Source of the DNA: a bacterium
Lineage (GTDB): Bacteria > Planctomycetota > SZUA-567
NCBI GenBank assembly: GCA_003249795.1
Contig: QKHZ01000188.1
Coordinates: 1 to 64,000, forward strand
DNA length: 64,000 bases
Reading direction: 5' to 3'
Shown: positions 35,459-44,862 of the stretch, one piece after another
How positions within the stretch are numbered: the stretch's first letter is position 1
Layout: each line of letters begins with the position of its first letter
The notes under the pieces: model-generated
What the model was told of the DNA's origin: nothing
The model's database searches: none
What the model saw: the letters and a program-made list of their open reading frames with translations, nothing else
Made by a program: the position numbers and the translations under genes

Positions 35459-37396
35459 CTATTCAAAGCGTGGATGCTTGTGCTTGTGTTCAACGCCAAG
35501 GGAGAGGATTCTTTGTTTCAGGTTCTCGTCGATCTTTTCAACGTCATCAAGGTTATGAATTCTGATATGCCCGAGTTCTTTGAAATGATAGGTTTCCGTT
35601 TCATCCGGCCCCACTCCTCTTCCCGGATGATAAATCGGAAATGAGATACCTTTTGTCATGAGCTCTTTCAGTTTGTCAAAATGCGTTGTGTAGATGTCGC
35701 GGGGATAAACCTGTTCTTTCGCACAGATTGATGCAGCCATTCCGATAACCTCACCCAGAATTCCCAACGTCCGCATGACACGCGCGCACGAAAACGCGAC
35801 ATGCGTCAGGCTGATATGGCGACCACCCAAAAACAGGTTTTTCACATCTTTTGAATACAAACAGCGGTACGGGACTGGATACGCTAGCCCGATGCCGCGA
35901 TGGTATGCGCACGAACGGAAGGCTTCGGAGAATTTTGCTTCATTTTCCGGATCAGGATAATGGATATCAATGTTCCAGCCCATGGTGCCTGTCGCATCGG
36001 GAAATTCTTTGTGTTCTTCGATATCATTCTGGTTCAGGACATAATCGCCTACAACACGATAACTTTCGCGTTTACCTCCGATCGGCGACACCCAGTCCAG
36101 CGTATTATTGGCCCATTCCGCTTTCCTCACCGAATGATTTTTCAGAAACGACCAGTTCGCATAGAGAGCCATTAACCCGTAGTCGCGGATATATTCAGCA
36201 TCCTTGACCTGATCGCGATACTGGCCGGTTTCCCACTCCCAGTCGCCGCGACGGATGTAATAAGCATTGTCTTCGTTGAACTCCAACCCCCAGTCAACAT
36301 CAGGAAAGGTTGATGGTTTCTCGTCTGTTCGGGCAAACCAGAGAACAGAAACACCCATCACCTGATTGTCCGCTTCTTTCGGCGCAAGCGATTCATGAAA
36401 CTCTTTCGACGCTTCGCGCCCGTACATCACGTCTGCACCCATTAATCGCGCCAGAAGCGCATCACCGGAGCAGTCTGCAAAGTATTTGGCTTTATAACGT
36501 TTTTCTTGCCCCGTGCGGCAGCTTCGTGTAATGACGGCAGTGATGACTGACGGATCGGCTTCAGAATTTTCAACACGGATAACGCGCTCGTTCACAGAAA
36601 GCGTATATTGTTTTTCAGGCAGCAACCGGAAGACATTTTTCTTGCGCGCATCTTCATACACTTCTTCTGAGAACGTCGACCCGCTTCCCATGACAGGCGT
36701 GATCTCCTTGACGACATTCCCGAGATTGGGATAAGGAGGCAGGTGGATCAGGCCGCCTGCACTCACGCGAATTTCCGAACTGTTGCAGCCGCCAAGAAGA
36801 TCACGGTCCTGCATGAGCGCGACCTTCAAACCGTTTTTAATCGCGCTGACAGCCGTGCATACTCCTGCAATTCCTCCGCCGACAACGACGAGATCAAATT
36901 CATCCGGCATATCAGTTGTTTTGATTTTGTTTGTGTTTTTGCGCAAATCCTCGACAGAGTCGAAACGATTCCCTGGAGTTTCATTCGGATCGAGCGTCAG
37001 ATACAGCGCATCGCATCGTCCATTAAATCCGGTAAGATCATGCAACGCGACAGCGACTTCGCCTTCGGATAACACAATCGAACCGGCCTTTTGCCACCCC
37101 CATTCGCATCCATTTGTTCCGAGTATTTCCGGCAACTCTTCGCCGCCGATTTTAACGGTGAAACGCCCGGCCGATGTGCCACGATTCCACACCGCCGTCC
37201 AGTCACGGGTCCGAGCCCACACATGCCACTCGCCGCGAGATGGGATAACGCATGTCGTGCTTGCATCGGTTACCGGGATGCCCATGCCGTGCGCCATAAG
37301 GTATGCCGATCCCATCACCTCCATCGAGCCCTCATCAACAACCCATCCGCCAAAATCAGAAAACGATTCCGCTTCAATCCAAACTTGCGCTGACAT
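35459..37396 (-). CDS. FAD-dependent oxidoreductase with N-terminal beta domain
   Basis: A 645-aa protein. The first 150 residues are a beta-rich module (WIEAESFSDFGGWVVD, GEWHVWARTRDW) like those on polysaccharide-processing proteins. The FAD-binding fold starts at about 165 with DLVVVGGGIAGVCTAVSA and includes DLLGGCNSSEIRVSAGG and AKYFADCSGDALLA. Proteins of this FAD_oxidored type are abundant in PVC-group and Bacteroidota glycan loci, and their reaction is mostly uncharacterised. It follows the second FAD oxidoreductase after 120 nt on the same strand and ends convergent with the heparinase-like gene. No signal peptide. Confidence 0.83.
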   Translation of the reverse strand: MSAQVWIEAESFSDFGGWVVDEGSMEVMGSAYLMAHGMGIPVTDASTTCVIPSRGEWHVWARTRDWTAVWNRGTSAGRFTVKIGGEELPEILGTNGCEWGWQKAGSIVLSEGEVAVALHDLTGFNGRCDALYLTLDPNETPGNRFDSVEDLRKNTNKIKTTDMPDEFDLVVVGGGIAGVCTAVSAIKNGLKVALMQDRDLLGGCNSSEIRVSAGGLIHLPPYPNLGNVVKEITPVMGSGSTFSEEVYEDARKKNVFRLLPEKQYTLSVNERVIRVENSEADPSVITAVITRSCRTGQEKRYKAKYFADCSGDALLARLMGADVMYGREASKEFHESLAPKEADNQVMGVSVLWFARTDEKPSTFPDVDWGLEFNEDNAYYIRRGDWEWETGQYRDQVKDAEYIRDYGLMALYANWSFLKNHSVRKAEWANNTLDWVSPIGGKRESYRVVGDYVLNQNDIEEHKEFPDATGTMGWNIDIHYPDPENEAKFSEAFRSCAYHRGIGLAYPVPYRCLYSKDVKNLFLGGRHISLTHVAFSCARVMRTLGILGEVIGMAASICAKEQVYPRDIYTTHFDKLKELMTKGISFPIYHPGRGVGPDETETYHFKELGHIRIHNLDDVEKIDENLKQRILSLGVEHKHKHPRFE

Positions 37397-37516
37397 GTAA
37401 TTCTCCCATCAATAATTTTACAAAATTCAAAGTCGGAGTGTAGGCTCAGAATTAAGCGATCGGTTTACGGTCTCATCAATAGAAATCTGAAAAGATATTT
37501 TTGACCTTAGGTTTCT

Positions 37517-38719
37517 TCAAACCGTTGCGGTATACCGGCCGGCAGCGTGTGCAAACGTCATGACCGTTCGTGACAAGCGGCAGGTACCGGCGGCAATATG
37601 GGAAAATCCCGCGCCGCGGCTTGCTACCAGAAGATTGTCATATTCTTTCGGCATGAGGCTCGCCATTGGGATAGCGAATTTCTCGCGCAGTTCCTGATGC
37701 ATTGTCCCGTGAATGTCGAGCGGGTGGTCACAATAGGCTGCGACTGGTCCTGGGTCGATTTGGTTTGTCACGCCAGCCAGAACATCATTTTCAGTCACAA
37801 CATACCGGGCATCAAGCCGATAACCCTCGCGGATTCCGATTTCCGGAGCAAATGCCAGAAATTCCCAGTCCGGGTGTTTTCCAACGAGAACCTGCCAGCG
37901 ATAGGAGTCCCATGCCAGTTGCCGTTGTTCCTGCAAAATCCGTCCATGTTCTTTCGGCTGGTCCGGCGGGAGTATTCCTTGGCCGCAAATGTTGATCAGA
38001 ATGTCGCCGTTCGGAAGTTTTCCGGCGCAGTACGAATCAATCTGCGCATATTCAGGAACCGGCGACTCATCGATCCTGACTGGATTTGCCGTCGGGCGCA
38101 CACGGTAAATCCAATTGACCTGATTCAGATTATTGCGGTCGGATTCACCGGGAGCATGCGGTTCGTTATAGACAGACTTTGCTTCTGTGCCGAGACGATG
38201 GCTGCAACCCGCTTCCCGTGCGAGATTGATTTCTGCCGTGCAATCAATAAACCAATTTGCTTCGATGGCATAAGTTCCGCCAATTCCGGAACAGATGATT
38301 TTCTTTATATTGCCATTTTCACGTTCGCTAGCGATAAAACGGCTATTGTAAAAGACATCAATGTTGCCGATCTCTGCGAATTCAGCATCAACTGCCATTA
38401 GAAACGCCCACGGTTCGAACAGCAGTGCGCCGTTTCGTGTTCCTGTATGGGGGTTCAGCCGCCGGTCAGCTTTTTCATAAGCGGTTTCACGTGCGCCCAA
38501 CGGGATGGTCTGCATTCTTTGCCACAGCCGTTTACACAACGGTGACGAATCGCAGACCGGTTCCCACGTATGAACCCAGGACATGGTGATTGTCCCTCCG
38601 AGGATATGGTTTTTTTCGACAAGAATCACATCGGCCCCGCAGGAGGCGGCACCATACGCTGCACCGATGCCACCGCTTCCGCCACCGATTACGCACACAT
38701 GAGTCTTGAACGTTTGCAT
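37517..38719 (-). CDS. FAD-dependent oxidoreductase
   Basis: A 400-aa protein of the same FAD_oxidored group as its neighbour but without the extra N-terminal module. The FAD motif is CVIGGGSGGIGAAYGAASCGAD, followed by ILGGTITMSW and FIDCTAEINLAREAGC. It is divergent from an IclR regulator across a 137-nt region, so the two FAD enzymes are probably under its control. The substrate is likely a sugar or sugar acid given the surrounding genes (inference). Confidence 0.82.
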   Translation of the reverse strand: MQTFKTHVCVIGGGSGGIGAAYGAASCGADVILVEKNHILGGTITMSWVHTWEPVCDSSPLCKRLWQRMQTIPLGARETAYEKADRRLNPHTGTRNGALLFEPWAFLMAVDAEFAEIGNIDVFYNSRFIASERENGNIKKIICSGIGGTYAIEANWFIDCTAEINLAREAGCSHRLGTEAKSVYNEPHAPGESDRNNLNQVNWIYRVRPTANPVRIDESPVPEYAQIDSYCAGKLPNGDILINICGQGILPPDQPKEHGRILQEQRQLAWDSYRWQVLVGKHPDWEFLAFAPEIGIREGYRLDARYVVTENDVLAGVTNQIDPGPVAAYCDHPLDIHGTMHQELREKFAIPMASLMPKEYDNLLVASRGAGFSHIAAGTCRLSRTVMTFAHAAGRYTATV

Positions 38720-38798
38720 AATAATTTCCTATATCCTGATCCAAGAAATCAAACATATTTCATAATAGCAAATGTTCTTGATTCTGGATTGTTGATCG

Positions 38799-38835
38799 TA
38801 TAATTTCTTAAGAATGAATTATAACATTTCTTAAA
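38799..38835 (+). promoter_or_regulatory. Promoter and IclR-type operator candidates
   Basis: A consensus -10 TATAAT lies at 38799-38804. It is followed by the perfect palindrome TTCTTAAGAA (38805-38814) and a second copy of the half, ATTTCTTAA (38826-38834). Sites just past the start point fit autorepression by IclR. The -35 is poor. Confidence 0.45.
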
Positions 38836-38856
38836 ACCAATCAGAAAGAATACATC

Positions 38857-39660
38857 ATGCCCAAAGGCGTTATGAAATCGAAATATCAGGTTCCCAATCT
38901 TGAACGCGCGCTAAAAATTATGGAGTTTCTCTCCACGCGCCCGTCTGCGGTTTCCATGGCCGAGATTACCCGCGAACTTGGTTACCCGAATAATAGCGTC
39001 TTCCGCATCGTCTCGACTCTCGAAGAATACGGTTATCTGAATCGGGATCCGCAAAGTAAAGAGTTCCGCCTGAGCCGCAAACTGCTTTCCCTCGGTTATC
39101 AGGCGCTTGTGGAAACCAGTGTGATTGAAAAATCATCCGACCTCCTCCGTTCGCTGCGCGACAAAACCGGAGAGACTGCATTGCTCGGGACATTGCTTGA
39201 CGGTGAGGGCGTCGTCCTTGAGCAGATGCCGTCGACCGCGCCGATCAAGTTTACAGTTTCTCCCGGAACGCGCTTTGCGCTGCATACGGCAGCTCCGGCT
39301 AAAGCGATTCTCGCATTTTCCAATGATGACGAAGTTGATCGTCAAATTGGCCTGATGCAGTTTACCATATTCACCCGTCGTACGCTCCGCTCCGCTGACG
39401 GTTACCGCAAAATCCTCGCTTCTGTTCGCAAAACCGGATACGCGACTGATTGCGAAGAAGAATCCGAAGGCGTCTCGTGCCTTGCGGCTCCGATCTTCGA
39501 CTACCGCGGCCATCCCATTGCGGCGATCTGGATTACCGGCCCTACTTTCCGTCTTACCACCGAACGGCTTGACGCTATCGCAAGCATTGTGATAGACCAT
39601 GCCAGCGCAATTTCTGTCCGGCTGGGTTTTCAGGATGAACGTCACACTCCCAGCGAGTGA
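38857..39660 (+). CDS. IclR-family transcriptional regulator
   Basis: A 267-aa regulator with an N-terminal winged helix (about 15-75; VSMAEITRELGYPNNSVFRI) and a C-terminal ligand-binding domain (VSPGTRFALHTAAPAKAILA, GYATDCEEESEGVSCLAAPIF). Such proteins repress or activate degradation of aromatic or sugar acids. It is divergent from the two FAD oxidoreductases and convergent (24 nt gap) with the end of the five-gene catabolic operon. It may control either or both. Confidence 0.93.
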   Translation: MPKGVMKSKYQVPNLERALKIMEFLSTRPSAVSMAEITRELGYPNNSVFRIVSTLEEYGYLNRDPQSKEFRLSRKLLSLGYQALVETSVIEKSSDLLRSLRDKTGETALLGTLLDGEGVVLEQMPSTAPIKFTVSPGTRFALHTAAPAKAILAFSNDDEVDRQIGLMQFTIFTRRTLRSADGYRKILASVRKTGYATDCEEESEGVSCLAAPIFDYRGHPIAAIWITGPTFRLTTERLDAIASIVIDHASAISVRLGFQDERHTPSE

Positions 39661-39684
39661 TTGCCAACGTTTCTTTCGAGAATC

Positions 39685-40446
39685 TTATCGCATCAACATT
39701 CCGCCGGTGACGTCAAGCGTAGCGCCGGTGATGTAATCCGCTTTTTCTGAAGCAAGAAACGCGATGGCACACGCCACTTCCGACGGATCGGAGATCCTCC
39801 CCAGTGGGATACGTTCGAGATATTCCTGTTCGCGTTCGGCCAGCGCCTTTTCATTCATTGGCGTTCGCATCATACCGGGTGCGACGGCCGTGACGTTAAT
39901 TCCGTACTTAGCAACCTCACGCGCGAGAGAGACCGTAAACGTGACCAAGCCTCCCTTGGCTGCAGCGTAGTGTGCATGACCACTGGTCGATCCGTGAAAC
40001 GCGGCTTGCGAGACGATGTTGATGATCTTGCCTTTGATCTGGTGCTTGATGAAATAATTGACAGCGCGCTTGGAGTACATGAACGGTCCGGTCAAGTTGA
40101 TCCTCACAGTCTTTTCCCACGCCTCGTCCGGCATGTCTTTCACATAATCGGTCGGCCAGATTCCGGCGCAGTTAACGAGGATATCAAGCCGTCCTGTTTC
40201 ATGGTTTGCGGTTTCAATATTTGAGTCAATATCTTCGGCAACAGTGATATCGCCTTTTGCCGTCACAGCCTTGATGTCATATTTCGAGGACAACTTCTCA
40301 GCCAGCGTATCAGCATCATCCGGATTAAACAGGTAATTGATAATGACATTTGCACCCTCTTGCGCCAGCACTTCACAGACCGAAGCGCCGAGGCCGCTGT
40401 TACCGCCGGTGACGATTGCCGTTTTACCATTCAGTTTTAGATCCAT
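39685..40446 (-). CDS. SDR-family oxidoreductase (FabG-like)
   Basis: A 253-aa NAD(P)-dependent short-chain dehydrogenase. The cofactor loop is TGGNSGLG, the NCAG-type strand reads LVNCAGIW, and the catalytic Ser/Tyr/Lys are in IVSQAAFHGSTSGHAHYAAAKGG. It is the last gene of a five-gene operon (32 nt after the 2-hydroxyacid dehydrogenase). Given the kinase and aldolase, it likely oxidises or reduces a sugar or sugar-derived alcohol rather than fatty-acid intermediates. Confidence 0.87.
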   Translation of the reverse strand: MDLKLNGKTAIVTGGNSGLGASVCEVLAQEGANVIINYLFNPDDADTLAEKLSSKYDIKAVTAKGDITVAEDIDSNIETANHETGRLDILVNCAGIWPTDYVKDMPDEAWEKTVRINLTGPFMYSKRAVNYFIKHQIKGKIINIVSQAAFHGSTSGHAHYAAAKGGLVTFTVSLAREVAKYGINVTAVAPGMMRTPMNEKALAEREQEYLERIPLGRISDPSEVACAIAFLASEKADYITGATLDVTGGMLMR

Positions 40447-40478
40447 GAGATTCGCCTTTATGTTTTCTTATGCCTGAC

Positions 40479-41495
40479 TTATGCAGGGATCAATCCGCGA
40501 CAAGGTTCGTTACGAAGGAACTTGACTAGCTCCGCCGCAAGACGAACCGGTGAATTCAGGAACGCGTCATTGGAGCCACCAGCCATGTGCGGTGTCAGCG
40601 TAACGTTTTCAAGACGCACGAGAGGATGATCTTTTCCCGGCGGCTCGTCCTCAAACACATCAAGAAACGCGCCTGCGATTTGTTTCTGTTTCAACGCATC
40701 GTGCAAAGCCGCTTCGTCAACCAGTCCGGCGCGGGAAGTATTAATCAGATATGCGGTCGGCTTCATTCTTGCCAGCATATCGGTATTCACAAGATGCCGG
40801 TTCTGTGGTGTCAGACGCGCGTGAAGCGATACGAAGTCAGAAGTGGAAAATAATTCCTGCAAAGGAACGGAACGAACGCCTTCAGGAAATGTTTTGCAGA
40901 ACGGATCATACACAATAATATCCATGTCAAAACCGTGCAGACGCTTTGCGACTTTCCGGCCGATCTCGCCGAATCCGATCAGTCCGACGGTTCGTCCGGG
41001 CAGATCAGGAATCATGCCAGAGTTCGGATACTCGCGAATCCACTCGCCGTTTTTGATTCCGTAGTGGCCGCGGGCAATGTTTCTCGCTTCGCAGATGATT
41101 GCACCGACTGTGAAATCAGCAACTGCATCCGCATTGCGTCCCGGGGTGTTGAAGATACTGATGTTTTTCTGTCGGGCGTATTCGAGATTGACGTTTTCAT
41201 ACCCGCCGCGCAGGACGCCGATGGCTTTCAGTTTTTTGCAGCGATCGATTACTTTCTTGCCGATGGGACAGAACTGTGTGATCAGGATTTCCGCCTCTTC
41301 GATTTTCTGCAGGAGCGGCTCCGGCATTTCGTATGCTTCACTGCCGTTCTGTTCGATTTGCAGATTGATCTCCTGCAACTTTTCAAAGGTGCCGGTGTCC
41401 CAATCAAACACGTCGATAGCAAGGCCGTTCTTATCGAATCCCTTGCGGATATATTCTGCTGGGATAAACAGGTCCCCCACGCCGCAGATCTTCAT
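40479..41495 (-). CDS. D-isomer-specific 2-hydroxyacid dehydrogenase
   Basis: A 338-aa NAD-dependent dehydrogenase. The Rossmann motif is GLIGFGEIGRKVA. The catalytic triad is visible as Arg in NTSRAGLVDE, Glu in DVFEDEPPG and His in LTPHMAGGSN. The start ATG 41495 (MKICGVGD) has AAGGA 7 nt upstream. The family reduces glyoxylate, hydroxypyruvate or related 2-oxoacids. In this operon it may convert the C2/C3 oxoacid or aldehyde-acid released by the aldolase (inference). Confidence 0.9.
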   Translation of the reverse strand: MKICGVGDLFIPAEYIRKGFDKNGLAIDVFDWDTGTFEKLQEINLQIEQNGSEAYEMPEPLLQKIEEAEILITQFCPIGKKVIDRCKKLKAIGVLRGGYENVNLEYARQKNISIFNTPGRNADAVADFTVGAIICEARNIARGHYGIKNGEWIREYPNSGMIPDLPGRTVGLIGFGEIGRKVAKRLHGFDMDIIVYDPFCKTFPEGVRSVPLQELFSTSDFVSLHARLTPQNRHLVNTDMLARMKPTAYLINTSRAGLVDEAALHDALKQKQIAGAFLDVFEDEPPGKDHPLVRLENVTLTPHMAGGSNDAFLNSPVRLAAELVKFLRNEPCRGLIPA

Positions 41496-41555
41496 TGTCT
41501 TTCCTTTCGCACTCGCATGACTGAGCAAACTCATGTTGATTTCAGTTCGTGCCAC

Positions 41556-42431
41556 CTATGCTTTTCCGTTTGAACCGAACAGACGAATCTTGCCGCGTAC
41601 CGCTTCACGCAGTGCGGCGTCAGGTTTGATCCGGATGACGCTTGGCCATGTCGACATGTTCTTGAGCCCGTTCAGCACGTCTTTCATCGATGAATTCCAG
41701 GCGTTGAGCAGCTCGGAATAAATATTGATTTTGCAGATACCGTTTGCAATTGCGTTTTTCAACTGGTCTTCCGGCGTGCCGGAGCCGCCGTGCAACACCA
41801 GCGGTACCGGCGAAATCCGGTTGATCTCTTTCATGCGTTCGATATCCAAAACCGGCGCCTTGACGTAAACTCCGTGTGTCGTGCCTATCGCAACCGCCAG
41901 CGCGTCGACTCCGGTCTTCTCCACAAACTCCCTAACCTTGGCAGGCTCAGTTAACGTATCTGCCGCATCTTCATGGCCGGTTACCGCATTCTCACCGCTT
42001 CCGGCAATGCCGTCGCCAACATGCCCTAACTCTGCTTCAACCGTTACGCCTTTTGATTTAGCTATACCGACAGCTTCAGCCGAACGCTTGACATTCTCTG
42101 TAAAATCTTCAGCCGACGCATCCAGCATGACGGAGGTGAATCCCTTGGCGATGACGCGTTCGATTTGCGCGAGAGTTGTGGCGTGGTCCAGATGGATGCA
42201 GACCGGAACTTTGGCATTGCCTGCTGCCATCTTTGCGCACGCGATCCAATAATCCAATCCGTCGCCAGCAATATCTGGTTCAAGCGCACCGAGAATGACC
42301 GGGGATTTTTCATCATCTGCAACTTCAACGGCTGCACGGATCATTGCATGATCAGAGACATCAAACATCGGCACCGCGTATTTATGCTTGCGGGCATCTT
42401 CCAGCATTTCTTTCATATTAACGAGGGGCAT
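41556..42431 (-). CDS. Class II (zinc) fructose/tagatose-bisphosphate-type aldolase
   Basis: A 291-aa TIM barrel. Zinc ligands are in VCIHLDHATTL and VLHGGSGTP, and the acidic loop is VEAELGHVGDGIAG. It resembles FbaA/GatY-type enzymes that split a ketose phosphate into DHAP and an aldehyde. The start ATG 42431 lies 19 nt inside the end of the kinase gene, so the two are translationally coupled and probably act in sequence. Substrate stereochemistry cannot be read. Confidence 0.9.
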   Translation of the reverse strand: MPLVNMKEMLEDARKHKYAVPMFDVSDHAMIRAAVEVADDEKSPVILGALEPDIAGDGLDYWIACAKMAAGNAKVPVCIHLDHATTLAQIERVIAKGFTSVMLDASAEDFTENVKRSAEAVGIAKSKGVTVEAELGHVGDGIAGSGENAVTGHEDAADTLTEPAKVREFVEKTGVDALAVAIGTTHGVYVKAPVLDIERMKEINRISPVPLVLHGGSGTPEDQLKNAIANGICKINIYSELLNAWNSSMKDVLNGLKNMSTWPSVIRIKPDAALREAVRGKIRLFGSNGKA

Positions 42432-43897
42432 TGCATGTACTCCTTGAATTTGTTATATCGGGTATAAAACAGTTTGTGTCTTTCACGGTCCGGTGCGTAC
42501 TGTTTGCGCGTTCCGAGGCGGCTTCTGATCGCTGTTGCCATATCCGGATAGACTCCGAGCGCCGTCACCGCCGACGCCCAGATTCCGAATGCGCCGACTT
42601 GGTCGACATCGCTTCGGATGACTTGGATCGCACAAAGATCAGCCAATAGCTGACAGAATAAAGCACTTTTCCCCAATCCGCCACTCAGTCGGATCGTTTT
42701 CATTTTTACGCCACAGTCTTCGAGATTTTCCAGATGGGCACGATGGGCAAAGGCAATTCCTTCGGTTACCGCGTCATAGATTTTCCGGTTGTCGCAGGAA
42801 CTGTCGAGTCCGAGCAGAGACGCTTTGCGATCGCGTTCATCAAGACTTCCGGCGATAAAGGGAAAGAAATACGGCGACTGCAGTGAATACGAATCGATCG
42901 CAACTTGATTGGCAAATTCATCATGCCCGTTGTTTTTCTCAAGGACCGATTGCAGATACCAGTCTATGTTTACCGCAGACGTCGCACTCGAATCGATTCG
43001 CAGACTCGCTTGCCCGTCTGTTCTCCAGATACTTTGCCGGATCGGTGCGCAGTAATTGACAGCAGACGAAACCGCCGCATTCACGTTCCACGTCCCGGCG
43101 ATACTGCACACGTCTTTCGGCTCAATCGCACCGCTACCATAAACACATGCGTCCACATCAAACATGCCGCCAATAACCGGTGTTCCTTCAGTAATTCCGG
43201 TTTGCCGCGATGCCTCGGCCGTTACATGTCCGCGGATCGCATCGCCGCGTAACAGTGCTGGCATCTTTGCGGTAGCGTCTGGTATGTCCAGTGCATCGAA
43301 TATCGGCTGTCCAAATGTTCTGGACTTTTGTTCTAAAAGGCCGGACGCACTGCTGTCGCCATAGTCTGATGCAATCTCCCCGCACAACCGGAAGGAGAGA
43401 TAATCTTTGCAGAACAGGATATGACAAATGTTATGATATTGCTCCGGCCGGTTTTTCTTTAACCAACGCAGAATCAGTCCGGGTTGTCCTGCCCAAAGTT
43501 TTTGTGATGACGTCTCTTGCACGAAAGAGCGTTTTTCTTCCGAGATTGTTTTGAGTTCAGTAACTGCCCGACAGTCCATCGACGTAATGGCAGTGTTGAC
43601 CGGATTTCCGTCTTTGTCGATCCCGTACAATCCGTTGCCATGTCCGCAGACGCCAACGCAGCTGACAATCAGTCCAGCTTGTTTTGCACACGCAACCACT
43701 TCCGCAACAACTTCACAGATCGTGTTCCAAAGTTGCGCCATATCGATTTCGGATATTCGCTGCCCGTGTGCTGTCGACGATATGACCGGAGTCATGCGTT
43801 TGGCTTCAGCAACAAGTTCTCCGTCCAGTCGGAACACAATGGCTTTGCAGGCAGAAAGTCCGGTATCAATGGCGAGTATGGCATCGCTGCGGTTCAT
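42413..43897 (-). CDS. FGGY-family carbohydrate kinase (xylulokinase-like)
   Basis: A 494-aa sugar kinase. The N-terminal ATP-binding motif is AIDTGLSACKAIVF, and FGGY-type elements GVCGHGNGLYGID, GMFDVDACVYGSG, SIAGTWNVNAAV and LSGGLGKSALFCQLLADL are clear. It looks like the L-xylulose/xylulose kinases (LyxK-type). It is 14 nt after an SDR dehydrogenase and overlaps the aldolase by 19 nt. The likely order is dehydrogenation, phosphorylation, then aldol cleavage of a ketose. Confidence 0.9.
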   Translation of the reverse strand: MNRSDAILAIDTGLSACKAIVFRLDGELVAEAKRMTPVISSTAHGQRISEIDMAQLWNTICEVVAEVVACAKQAGLIVSCVGVCGHGNGLYGIDKDGNPVNTAITSMDCRAVTELKTISEEKRSFVQETSSQKLWAGQPGLILRWLKKNRPEQYHNICHILFCKDYLSFRLCGEIASDYGDSSASGLLEQKSRTFGQPIFDALDIPDATAKMPALLRGDAIRGHVTAEASRQTGITEGTPVIGGMFDVDACVYGSGAIEPKDVCSIAGTWNVNAAVSSAVNYCAPIRQSIWRTDGQASLRIDSSATSAVNIDWYLQSVLEKNNGHDEFANQVAIDSYSLQSPYFFPFIAGSLDERDRKASLLGLDSSCDNRKIYDAVTEGIAFAHRAHLENLEDCGVKMKTIRLSGGLGKSALFCQLLADLCAIQVIRSDVDQVGAFGIWASAVTALGVYPDMATAIRSRLGTRKQYAPDRERHKLFYTRYNKFKEYMQCPSLI

Positions 43898-43911
43898 GGT
43901 GAAATTCCCGA

Positions 43912-44640
43912 TCAGAATGGGATTACATCCTGCTCCATCCCGTAGACAACCATTTCAGGCACAACGGCGCCTTGCGGAAGGTTGACGATTGAATATGCCG
44001 CATCGGCAATGTGTTCAGGACGAAGCGCATTCTCTTCATTCCAGCCGAATGAGTCGATTCCTGCATTTTTCTGAAAGCCTGTGTTTGAGCCCCCGGGGAC
44101 GATTACAGAGACACCAATCCCGAACGGGCGCAGTTCCGCATGCAGACACCGACTGAACATCGACAGCCCCGCCTTTGCCGCCGAGTACACACTCCATTCT
44201 GGCCACGCGAATTTTGCGCAGGCGCTGGTCAGGTTAATCACCAGTCCCTGCTTCTGTTTTTTCATCTGCGGAACAATCGTCCGGCACGCGGCGATGACAC
44301 TGGTCAGATTCAGTTCCATGCAGGACTGGACGCTTTCATTATCCATCTTCTCGATTGGCGCGATTTTGACACCACCGCCGGCATTGTTGATTAATACATC
44401 AATCTGTCCAAATTCTTTGACGCCTGATTTCAGGACGGTTTCGAATGTTTTGTCGTCCGTGACATCGCCAGCCATAACAATGGCCTTGCCGCCAAGGCTT
44501 TTGACCTTCTCAGCGACTTCGCCAAGTTTTGATTCGGTTCGGGCGACCAGAATCAATGAATCGCCGTTTTCCGCAAATTTTTCCGCCATTGCCAAGCCAA
44601 AGCCGGATGTAGCGCCTGTAATTACAATCGTTTTTGTCAT
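43912..44640 (-). CDS. SDR-family oxidoreductase
   Basis: A 242-aa short-chain dehydrogenase and first gene of the five-gene operon. The cofactor loop is TGATSGFG. NNAGGG lies near residue 85, and the catalytic Ser and YSAAK motif are in NLTSACAKFAWPEWSVYSAA. ATG 44640 has GGAGA 8 nt upstream. A longer frame to 44688 includes leader sequence containing the promoter and is unlikely. It may oxidise the polyol or sugar that feeds the kinase. Confidence 0.87.
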   Translation of the reverse strand: MTKTIVITGATSGFGLAMAEKFAENGDSLILVARTESKLGEVAEKVKSLGGKAIVMAGDVTDDKTFETVLKSGVKEFGQIDVLINNAGGGVKIAPIEKMDNESVQSCMELNLTSVIAACRTIVPQMKKQKQGLVINLTSACAKFAWPEWSVYSAAKAGLSMFSRCLHAELRPFGIGVSVIVPGGSNTGFQKNAGIDSFGWNEENALRPEHIADAAYSIVNLPQGAVVPEMVVYGMEQDVIPF

Positions 44641-44663
44641 TTGCTTTTCTCCTGCAGGCGTTC

Positions 44664-44701
44664 TATATAAGGAACTATATACCACCAATGGAAATTGGCA
44701 A
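44664..44701 (-). promoter_or_regulatory. Promoter with two palindromes for the five-gene sugar operon
   Basis: On the minus strand, TTGCCA (44696-44701), a 16-bp spacer and TATAGT (44674-44679). Two inverted repeats overlap it: CCAAT-N4-ATTGG (44685-44698) inside the spacer and -35, and TATATA-N6-TATATA (44664-44681) around the -10. They are candidate operators. The regulator could be the IclR protein or another. Confidence 0.6.
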
Positions 44702-44802
44702 GTTAAATTTTTGGGATGAAATACAATAAACTGATGCGGATAATTCGGGGAAAGTAGGCGTCTATGATGAAATTGTCGGCATAAACGGATAGATGGAGAC
44801 CA

Positions 44803-44830
44803 ATTCTGCCAAAAGGGGCAGAATGTTTTT
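44803..44830. terminator. Terminator at the edge of the biosynthetic cluster
   Basis: A perfect 8-bp stem (ATTCTGCC / GGCAGAAT) with a 6-nt loop and GTTTTT on the plus strand. It lies 33 nt past the stop of the phosphopantetheinyl transferase gene and separates the cluster from the sugar operon. Confidence 0.6.
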
Positions 44831-44862
44831 GGCTCACAGGAGGATAGCGATGGGGATTTTTG

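Noticed and set aside
39685-40446. FabG of fatty-acid synthesis
   Set aside because: The gene is the last of a sugar kinase/aldolase operon without any fab gene, so a sugar or polyol dehydrogenase role is favoured.
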